From assembly GCA_051875715.1 (NCBI GenBank), contig JBJEHD010000038.1, positions 1 to 15,900 of the forward strand: 15,900 bases of DNA, written 5' to 3'. This document shows, piece after piece, positions 7,200 to 13,332 of the stretch (within the stretch, counting starts at the first letter, position 1; every line of letters begins with the position of its first letter). Under the pieces are notes generated by a model. That model was not told the origin of the DNA. It ran no database searches and saw only the letters and a program-made list of their open reading frames with translations. The position numbers were made by a program, and so were the translations under genes. This DNA comes from DYCT01 sp051875715 (GTDB lineage Bacteria > Bacteroidota > Bacteroidia > Bacteroidales > Bacteroidaceae).

Positions 7200-7680
7200 A
7201 TTAACTACAATGCCCTATTTGGGGGCAGTCGTTGTATGGTCAGGACAACACAGATGCACTGCGTTGAATTCTACAGTCTGTTCAACAATCCCGGAAAGCC
7301 TGGAAGATCCTTCTCAACAAGGCATCTGATGCCCCACCGAATCCGTCGATGTTCGACCAGAGGGGGTGTAAGTCAAATATCGGGCTCAGCCACCGTGCAA
7401 TTAGCTGTCGAGCCTGAGATATTTGTGCCGTCAACTTTTACCGGACAGCAATAATTAGAAAACTTGAACGAGCTTACCAAGGTTCTATCCGTTAAAGAAC
7501 AAACCCAGAAGTAGCTTTTAGTCGTTTGCTCGCGGTTCATTCATTGAAGCTCAATCGGTCATTTCCCTAAAATGGGCACAATGGGAGGGCAATCGTTTCG
7601 CTTTTCTCTGCATTCATTCGGAAGAGGAGAGAGCCGTGCGGAGGAAAGCGGTTTTTTTCGTGTATGCACGCGCCTTTCCA
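7200..7680. other. Gene-free stretch with hairpins
   Basis: I see no supportable gene here. A 72-codon frame at 7236-7454 has no recognisable domain and no ribosome-binding context. Two further foldbacks are visible: 7206-7215 with 7223-7236 (TACAA/TTGTA and TGCCC/GGGCA), and 7375-7387 with 7410-7424 (AAATATC/GATATTT and GGCTC/GAGCC). Composition is AT-richer than the flanking gene-dense region. It may be debris of an older insertion; nothing proves it. Confidence 0.4.
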
Positions 7681-7693
7681 TAAAAAAAATCCA

Positions 7694-7701
7694 TACCTTT
7701 G
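7694..7701 (+). promoter_or_regulatory. -7 box of structured RNA / MBOAT leader
   Basis: TACCTTTG fits TAnnTTTG exactly and follows an A-run (7682-7689). Initiation would be near 7707. I do not find a TTTG at the usual -33 spacing. It is the only full match I noticed in the 370 bases before the MBOAT gene, so it may drive both the RNA and the operon. Confidence 0.55.
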
Positions 7702-7706
7702 CCCCG

Positions 7707-8023
7707 TCTTACTTCCTCTTCTGACGATTAGGAAAAGATTGAAGTAAAAAAGATAAGTATAAGGCGTAACTGGACGCTTTGGTTTTGACTACCTGAAAAC
7801 TCGCAACTTTCATCTATATCTGTCAAAACAAAGCAACGGGGACGCCTCATGCCGTGTATCGTGCAGATTCGCCTTCTTCATTTGTGCCTCGGCACATGAA
7901 GAAATGCCATCCATCATACATGGGCGTGGGGCCTTCAGCGTTGCTCGTTTCGACAGATAGGGCAATGCGAGGCCTCAGGTAGTGGAACGAGCATCAAGAC
8001 TGGCTCCACGCTTTTTATTTTTT
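7707..8023 (+). ncRNA. Structured RNA with pseudoknot and intrinsic terminator
   Basis: About 317 bases lie between a -7 box and a terminator, and most of the length can pair. P0: 7711-7715/7741-7745 plus 7717-7720/7735-7738. P1: AGGCGT 7762-7767 with 7842-7847. P2: 7776-7789 with 7822-7834, 13 bp with one bulged G. P3: 7874-7888 with 7891-7903, with a two-base bulge. P4: GCGTGGGGCC 7924-7933 with GGCTCCACGC 8002-8011, one G-U, followed by T5-A-T6 (8012-8023). Inside P4, P5 pairs 7938-7944 with 7962-7968, and its loop 7945-7951 can pair with 7984-7990. It does not match the tmRNA, RNase P, SRP or cobalamin-riboswitch signatures I know. It may be an independent small RNA or the leader of the MBOAT operon 47 bases downstream. 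Helices were found by eye; the 5' end is inferred from the promoter. Confidence 0.6.
7924..8023 (+). terminator. Intrinsic terminator upstream of the MBOAT operon
   Basis: A 10-bp GC-rich helix (7924-7933 with 8002-8011) runs directly into TTTTTATTTTTT. The enclosed 68 bases form their own hairpin. GGGGCCT (7928-7934) can instead pair with AGGCCTC (7970-7976), which would break the terminator helix. Confidence 0.65.
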
Positions 8024-8069
8024 ACCCAACAGCATGGAGCCTGCTGCAAGCAATACAAGTAGTGGACTG

Positions 8070-9515
8070 ATGCTTTTCAACTCATTTAAATACCTCCTGT
8101 TCTTACCGACCTTCTTCATTCTCTATTGGTTTGTCTTCAAACAAATGAAATGGCAAAACCTGCTCGTTGTCATAGCCAGTTACTTCTTCTATGGCTTATG
8201 GGATTGGAGGTTCCTGTTTCTCATAGCCCTTACCAGCCTCTGCAGTTTCATCACCGGCATCTATATCGACCGCTTCCAGCAACGCGGGAAACACCGCCAT
8301 GCGAAATACATCTGCCTTAGCAATGTGGTTATCAACCTGGCCATCCTTGGTGTCTTCAAATACTACAATTTCTTCGCCGAGAACCTCGTCCAGCTGCTTT
8401 CGGCATTCGGGATGCACGTGAGTTGCCCCCTGCTTTCCTGGATTCTGCCCGTAGGCATTTCGTTCTACACATTCCAGGCGCTGAGTTACAGCATCGACAT
8501 CTACCAACAAAAGATGAGAGCGACCCACGATGTCGTCGCGTTTTTCGCTTTCATCAGTTTCTTCCCACAATTGGTTGCCGGCCCGATAGAGCGTGCGACC
8601 AACCTGCTCCCGCAGTTCCAACGCGAAAGATGCTTTCACTACTTCCAAGCCACCGACGGACTCCGACAGATCCTATGGGGACTCTTCAAGAAAACCGTCA
8701 TCGCAGACAATTGCGCCGTATATGTGGACCAGGTATTCAACCACTATGACGCATACAGCGGAACAGCATTGGCACTGGGAGCTTTCTTCTTTACTTTTCA
8801 GATTTACGGCGATTTCTCCGGCTACTCCGACATGGCGATTGGGACAGCCAAACTACTCGGCATCTCGCTGCAAGACAATTTCAAGACACCTTATTTCAGC
8901 CGAGACATGGCCGAGTTTTGGAAACGATGGCACATCTCGCTTAACAAGTGGTTTGTCGATTATGTATACATCCCCTTAGGAGGCAGCAGAGGGACAAAGT
9001 TTCAAGTTGTCCGAAACGTGTTCGTCATCTTCCTTCTCAGCGGACTTTGGCACGGAGCCAATTGGACATACATCAGTTGGGGTTTGTATCACGCCACATT
9101 GTTTCTTCCTCTTATTCTGCTCAACAAGAACAAACGATACAGCGGAGTGGTTGCTGACGGGAAAATGCTTCCATCGGCAAAAGAGGCTACAGCAATGGCC
9201 CTGACATTCCTTTTGGCAATGATTGGCTGGATACTGTTCCGTTCTGAAAACATTCATGCCGCCTGCCACATCTTTGCAAAAATCCTCACAGAAAGGCCCG
9301 ACATGAACCTGCCATTAGAGGAGCACAGTTATAAGGCGCTTCTTGCCATTCCGCTATGCCTTGCCTTCGAATGGGCAAACCGGGCACACCGGCACGGGTT
9401 GGACATTGCACGAGTCAGACAGCCCTGGGTACGCTTCCTGCTCTATTACATCATACTGATTTCCATCGTCCTGTTTTCGGGAGAGGCCATTACCTTCATC
9501 TATTTCCAGTTCTAA
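8070..9515 (+). CDS. MBOAT-family O-acyltransferase (AlgI/DltB-like)
   Basis: This 481-residue integral membrane protein belongs to the family that passes acetyl or other acyl groups across the membrane to surface polymers. Many hydrophobic segments span the protein, starting with KYLLFLPTFFILYWFVF. Family motifs are present: PVGISFYTFQALSY near 127-140, FFPQLVAGPIERA at 164-176, DFSGYSDMAIG at 248-258, EFWKRWHISLNKW at 282-294, and the catalytic-histidine region LSGLWHGANW with H328, plus H341 in GLYHATLF. ATG 8070 gives the typical MLFNS start; an upstream in-frame ATG at 8034 would add 12 atypical residues. It is two bases from the SGNH gene, so they form an operon. It is AT-richer than the flanks (21 G/C in bases 8101-8160). 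The acyl acceptor is unknown, probably an exopolysaccharide or cell-wall glycan. Confidence 0.93.
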   Translation: MLFNSFKYLLFLPTFFILYWFVFKQMKWQNLLVVIASYFFYGLWDWRFLFLIALTSLCSFITGIYIDRFQQRGKHRHAKYICLSNVVINLAILGVFKYYNFFAENLVQLLSAFGMHVSCPLLSWILPVGISFYTFQALSYSIDIYQQKMRATHDVVAFFAFISFFPQLVAGPIERATNLLPQFQRERCFHYFQATDGLRQILWGLFKKTVIADNCAVYVDQVFNHYDAYSGTALALGAFFFTFQIYGDFSGYSDMAIGTAKLLGISLQDNFKTPYFSRDMAEFWKRWHISLNKWFVDYVYIPLGGSRGTKFQVVRNVFVIFLLSGLWHGANWTYISWGLYHATLFLPLILLNKNKRYSGVVADGKMLPSAKEATAMALTFLLAMIGWILFRSENIHAACHIFAKILTERPDMNLPLEEHSYKALLAIPLCLAFEWANRAHRHGLDIARVRQPWVRFLLYYIILISIVLFSGEAITFIYFQF

Positions 9516-9517
9516 TC

Positions 9518-10570
9518 ATGCGTAATTTCATCATCAAAGTATTGGGAGCGTCCGCTCCCGCGCTATGCGCCATTCTTTACTACAATATTGCCATCAATCC
9601 TCACAGACACGGAGACCTCGGGAAATTAGGCTTTATCCCTTTCGATGATGACTATGACCCATCTGTCGAACTCCAGGCACTCGACAGCACATTTGTCGTG
9701 GAGGCATACATCGACCAAGTCAAATGTGATTCTTCTATTCTGACTATCGGTGACTCATTCTCGCAAAAGAAAAGGCACGGGTATCAGAACTACTTGTCGA
9801 CGCTATATCCGAAATACACGGTCTACAATCTCCATCCAGGATACGACTACCAGTTCGTTGTCGATTTACTGACCCATCATGATGAGTTGCCCGAGATGAT
9901 TGTTATTGAAACCGTCGAACGATATCTGGTAGACAGATTGGCCCGGCTGGAGTTCAATCGTAGTCACAAGCAGTACGAATCATCCCTACATTCCAAGACA
10001 TCCCCTTCCAATCCAACACAGGACAAAGGCAATCATCTCTATCAACAAGCAAAGACTCTCTACAAGAAAGTAGAGCAATACATCTGCTATACACAAGAGT
10101 TTCTCAAGAAAACGCTTCACATAGGAAACCCGGTCAAACATCTGCCACTAAAACAACCCTTGTTCTCTTGCAAAGGGGCCTCCACCGACCTCTACTTCTA
10201 TTACGAGGACCTAAACATGCCATCGGACGAAGACGTACAGTTGAGTCTGTTTAAGTTGGATTCCCTGTTCGCTTTAGCGGAGGCACGAAACATTCGCTGC
10301 GTACTACTTGTTGCCTCCGACAAATACCATCTATACCAACCACACATCTCTTCAGACCCTTATCGCGTTGAAGGCGAATTGGAGTACTTCTCCCGGTTTG
10401 AAAAAGACGCACGTTTTCTCAATAGCAGAAGTCTGTTAGCCCCATGCCTTGCATCGGGCGAGAAAGACATCTACCTATGCCACGACACCCATTGGTCCAT
10501 CTTCGCCGCACGCTACGTGGCCGAGGAAATCAAACGGAGACTCGATGCACAAGCCCAACAATCTGACTGA
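9518..10570 (+). CDS. AlgJ/AlgX-like SGNH acetyltransferase partner
   Basis: This 350-residue protein has an N-terminal membrane anchor or uncleaved signal (about residues 4-25) and a periplasmic SGNH-like domain. Catalytic-type motifs are GDSFS with S80 and DTHW with D323 and H325, the arrangement of alginate O-acetylation proteins AlgJ and AlgX. In that system MBOAT AlgI supplies acetyl groups and SGNH proteins place them on the polymer; the same division of work is inferred here. ATG 9518 starts two bases after the MBOAT stop. The middle (about 130-230) is lysine- and serine-rich and matches nothing I recognise. Composition is low-GC like the MBOAT gene (23 G/C in bases 10021-10080). The stop codon directly abuts the convergent yifB stop. 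Confidence 0.85.
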   Translation: MRNFIIKVLGASAPALCAILYYNIAINPHRHGDLGKLGFIPFDDDYDPSVELQALDSTFVVEAYIDQVKCDSSILTIGDSFSQKKRHGYQNYLSTLYPKYTVYNLHPGYDYQFVVDLLTHHDELPEMIVIETVERYLVDRLARLEFNRSHKQYESSLHSKTSPSNPTQDKGNHLYQQAKTLYKKVEQYICYTQEFLKKTLHIGNPVKHLPLKQPLFSCKGASTDLYFYYEDLNMPSDEDVQLSLFKLDSLFALAEARNIRCVLLVASDKYHLYQPHISSDPYRVEGELEYFSRFEKDARFLNSRSLLAPCLASGEKDIYLCHDTHWSIFAARYVAEEIKRRLDAQAQQSD

Positions 10571-12109
10571 TTACCCCGCCCAGTCCTCGCGGTCGAGGTT
10601 GCGGTAGCCGACGGCCTCGGCCAGATGGTGCGACTGGATTTGCTCGCTGCCATCCAGGTCGGCAATGGTGCGCGACACCTTCAGAATGCGGTCGTACGCA
10701 CGGGCGGAAAGGTTGAGGCGGTTCATCGCATTCTTCAGCAGGGCCAGGCCCGTCTCGTCCAAACGGGCGTATTCACCAATCAGCCGGCTGGTCATCTGTG
10801 CATTGCAATGCACGCCCGGCACGTCGGCATACCGTTGCTCCTGCACCTGACGCGCACGGATGACCCGCTGGCGTATCACCTCGCTCGATTCTCCCGGAGC
10901 ACGATCGGCCATCTTCTCGAAAGGAACGGGGATGATTTCGCACTGGATGTCGATGCGGTCCAGCAGAGGGCCGGAGATGCGGCTCAAGTACCTCTGCACC
11001 TGGCCCGGATTGCACACACATTTCTTCGTCGGATGGTTGTAATAGCCGCACGGACAGGGATTCATCGAAGCCACCAGCATGAAACTGGCCGGAAAGTCCA
11101 CACTATAGCGCGCCCTCGACACCGAAATCTTGCGGTCCTCCAACGGCTGACGGAGCACTTCGAGCACCATGCGCGAGAATTCCGGCAATTCGTCGAGAAA
11201 CAAGACGCCGTTGTGGGCCATGCTGATTTCGCCCGGCTGCGGGAAGGCACCCCCTCCCACCATGGCCACCTGCGAGATGGTGTGATGCGGCGAGCGGAAA
11301 GGACGCGTCGGTATCAGAGACGTTTCCTTCCCCAGTTTTCCTGCCACTGAATGTATCTTGGTCGTCTCCAGGCTCTCGGCCAGGGTGAGCGGAGGAAGGA
11401 TGGAGGGCAATCGTTTGGCCATCATCGACTTTCCACTGCCCGGTGCCCCCACCATCAGCACGTTGTGGCCTCCTGCCGCCGCCACCTCCAGCGCACGCTT
11501 CACGCTTTCCTGCCCCTTCACGTCGGCAAAATCAAAATCGAAACGGCTCTGATAGGTATAGAACTCTTCGCGCGTGTTGACCACCGTCTGCGTCAATGAA
11601 GGTTCGCCGTTGAGGAAGGAAACCACCTCGCTCAGGTTTTCGGCACCGTACACCGCCAGTTTGTTGACCACAGCCGCCTCACGCGCATTTTGTTTGGGCA
11701 GAATCATGCCTTCGAAGCCGGCTTCACGCGCCCGGATGGCGATGGGCAAAGCCCCCTTGATGCTCTGCAACGTCCCGTCCAGGCTGAGTTCGCCCACCAG
11801 CAGGTATTTGTCCAAACGCTCGGCCGACACGGCGTTCTCAGCCGCCAGGATGCCGACGGCCAGCGGAAGGTCGTAGCCCGAGCCTTCCTTGCGGATGTCG
11901 GCCGGAGCCAGGTTGACCACAATCTGCCTCGTGGCAATCCGATAACCGTTCACCTCCAGGGCCGACATAACCCGTTCGTGACTTTCCTTGACGGCACTGT
12001 CGGGCAGTCCGACCAGAAAAAACTTGAATCCAGGCGACGTGTTCACCTCCACATTGACGAGGGTCGCCTCGATGCCTTGCACGGCAGCACTATATAGTTT
12101 GACCAGCAT
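10571..12109 (-). CDS. yifB: YifB-like Mg-chelatase-family AAA+ ATPase
   Basis: This 512-residue member of the YifB/ComM family has an N-terminal Lon-protease-like fold (residues about 1-170, LVGLPDSAVKESHERV). The central Mg-chelatase-type AAA+ domain carries Walker A GAPGSGKS (221-228), Walker B VLFLDE (302-307) and an arginine-finger region SGPLLDRID. A cysteine cluster PCPCGYYNHPTKKCVC has C352, C354, C364 and C366. The C-terminal Mg-chelatase helical domain runs to about 508. In naturally transforming bacteria the homologue ComM is a branch-migration helicase that helps integrate foreign DNA; the role in Bacteroidetes is not established. ATG 12109 shares its A with the stop of the upstream gene (TAATG), so the two are co-transcribed and coupled. 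Length is normal. Confidence 0.95.
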   Translation of the reverse strand: MLVKLYSAAVQGIEATLVNVEVNTSPGFKFFLVGLPDSAVKESHERVMSALEVNGYRIATRQIVVNLAPADIRKEGSGYDLPLAVGILAAENAVSAERLDKYLLVGELSLDGTLQSIKGALPIAIRAREAGFEGMILPKQNAREAAVVNKLAVYGAENLSEVVSFLNGEPSLTQTVVNTREEFYTYQSRFDFDFADVKGQESVKRALEVAAAGGHNVLMVGAPGSGKSMMAKRLPSILPPLTLAESLETTKIHSVAGKLGKETSLIPTRPFRSPHHTISQVAMVGGGAFPQPGEISMAHNGVLFLDELPEFSRMVLEVLRQPLEDRKISVSRARYSVDFPASFMLVASMNPCPCGYYNHPTKKCVCNPGQVQRYLSRISGPLLDRIDIQCEIIPVPFEKMADRAPGESSEVIRQRVIRARQVQEQRYADVPGVHCNAQMTSRLIGEYARLDETGLALLKNAMNRLNLSARAYDRILKVSRTIADLDGSEQIQSHHLAEAVGYRNLDREDWAG

Positions 12110-13164
12110 TACTTCTTCTCTTTCGTTTGGGCCGCCAGCGTTTTGGCCTCCTTCAAGGCCTCATCCAGCAGCGAAGTTAGACTCTCCTCCGACGGATTGA
12201 CCACACGCACCCTGCGTTTCGCATCGACGAGGAAGCAGGTCGGAATCCGTGTCACCCGAAAGGACTGCACATGCTTGCTGCAAAAGCCCTCCGGGTCGAC
12301 GACCTGCCGCCAGGCCAACGTATCGGCCTTCACCCGGGCGGTCCAGGAGGGCACATCCGTATCGAATGACACACCCAGCATGTCGAACGCCTTGTTGGTC
12401 TTGTATCGCCGGTATACGCGCTTCAACTGGGCCAGGGAACGGGCGGAAGCGGAATCGTCCGACATCCAGAAATGAACCACATACACGCGGTCGCGAAACG
12501 TGGCGGGGGTGAGCGTCTGTTCGCCACACTTCCAACTGAATCCAGGCACGTAGTCCAACCGCCCCGACGCACGCCGCTTGACGGTCTCGTGGAAGCGACG
12601 CGTGTAGAGCGCGTCCTGCACATCGCCGTTCATGCCCTCCACTATCCGCTTCAGCCGCCGATAGTCGATCGAATCTTGCCGGACAAAATAGGTCTCGACC
12701 AAGTAGAGGTTGGCATACGAGCCGGGGTGCGAGCGGATGCAACTGTCCGCCAGATTGGCCTGCCGGTCTGGCCGGGACTCTTCGCCCAGACGGAGGCGGT
12801 CGGCCGCCAGTGTCTCGTTGTGCACACCGCCGGCCACGACCCATTGCGAAGGGACGCGCACGTCGGCCGTCAGCATAGCGGTCAGACCCCGCTCGGCATA
12901 GACAGAATAACGGCGCACGCCGTCGGCCAGCAAAGTGAAGGGGGTGACGGTGTCCACCCGGGTGGCGAACTCGAAGCGCCCGTCATGGGCCACGACGGTG
13001 TCCACTACGCCGTCGGGCGAGTATTCGTTGAACACCAGCAGGGTGTCGTGCTGCAAGCCTTCCAACTGGCCTCGCAGCACGAACCGCCCCTCATCGGGAC
13101 GGCAGGATGCCAGAAGGAGCAGCCCCGTCCACAGCATCCACGGAAATAAGCATCGTTTCATCAT
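12109..13164 (-). CDS. TlpA-like lipoprotein without CxxC
   Basis: This is a 351-residue lipoprotein. The signal peptide MMKRCLFPWMLWTGLLLLASC has a classical lipobox with lipid cysteine C21. Residues about 28-115 resemble the DUF4369 domain common before thioredoxin folds in Bacteroidetes, and about 210-340 form a TlpA/AhpC-like thioredoxin domain. The family's FWASWCxPC site here reads FWMSDDSAS (232-240), so both redox cysteines are absent, while the cis-proline loop RIPTCFLVD is kept (IPT at 307-309). It is therefore unlikely to act as a thiol-disulfide reductase; a binding or structural role is possible. Start: tandem ATGs at 13164 and 13161 immediately precede the signal peptide. An upstream ATG at 13206 would put a non-signal extension before it. 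It is coupled to yifB by a shared base. Confidence 0.85.
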   Translation of the reverse strand: MMKRCLFPWMLWTGLLLLASCRPDEGRFVLRGQLEGLQHDTLLVFNEYSPDGVVDTVVAHDGRFEFATRVDTVTPFTLLADGVRRYSVYAERGLTAMLTADVRVPSQWVVAGGVHNETLAADRLRLGEESRPDRQANLADSCIRSHPGSYANLYLVETYFVRQDSIDYRRLKRIVEGMNGDVQDALYTRRFHETVKRRASGRLDYVPGFSWKCGEQTLTPATFRDRVYVVHFWMSDDSASARSLAQLKRVYRRYKTNKAFDMLGVSFDTDVPSWTARVKADTLAWRQVVDPEGFCSKHVQSFRVTRIPTCFLVDAKRRVRVVNPSEESLTSLLDEALKEAKTLAAQTKEKK

Positions 13165-13288
13165 CGGGTCTGTCTGTTTGGGGCGAAAATACGGAATATA
13201 TTTCACATGCGGGCCGCCAAGTGCAAAAAAGGATACGAATTTGCTATCAATTCGGCGGAAAGTCCAAGGCGGTTTGCTCCGTTCCTCG

Positions 13289-13296
13289 TATCTTTG
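13289..13296 (+). promoter_or_regulatory. -7 box of HTCS gene
   Basis: TATCTTTG fits TAnnTTTG; transcription would begin near 13302, about 30 bases before the ATG. No TTTG is seen at the -33 spacing. On the opposite strand 13191-13184 reads TATTTTCG, a one-mismatch box suitably placed for the TlpA-like gene, so the 168-base divergent gap may hold both promoters. Confidence 0.5.
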
Positions 13297-13332
13297 TCCT
13301 CGCCTTACTTAGTTCTGTACAGAAAAAAAACG

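Noticed and set aside
7236..7454. 72-codon frame in the gene-free tract
   Set aside because: No domain, no ribosome-binding context, and it contains a foldback. The end sequence near 7427-7452 (GTCAACTTTTACCGGACAG) reminded me of insertion-sequence ends, but I find no matching inverted copy in the window.
7849..7899. 16-codon frame (MPCIVQIRLLHLCLGT) inside the structured RNA, possible leader peptide
   Set aside because: No run of a regulatory amino acid codon and no ribosome-binding site; it overlaps helix P3, so it is more likely chance.
7707..8023. Assignment of the RNA to tmRNA, RNase P, SRP RNA or a cobalamin riboswitch
   Set aside because: The conserved cores I know for these (T-arm and tag region, AGAGGAAAG-type core, GGAAGGAAGCAG, GCCACTG box) are not present. 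Without a covariance search other families remain possible.
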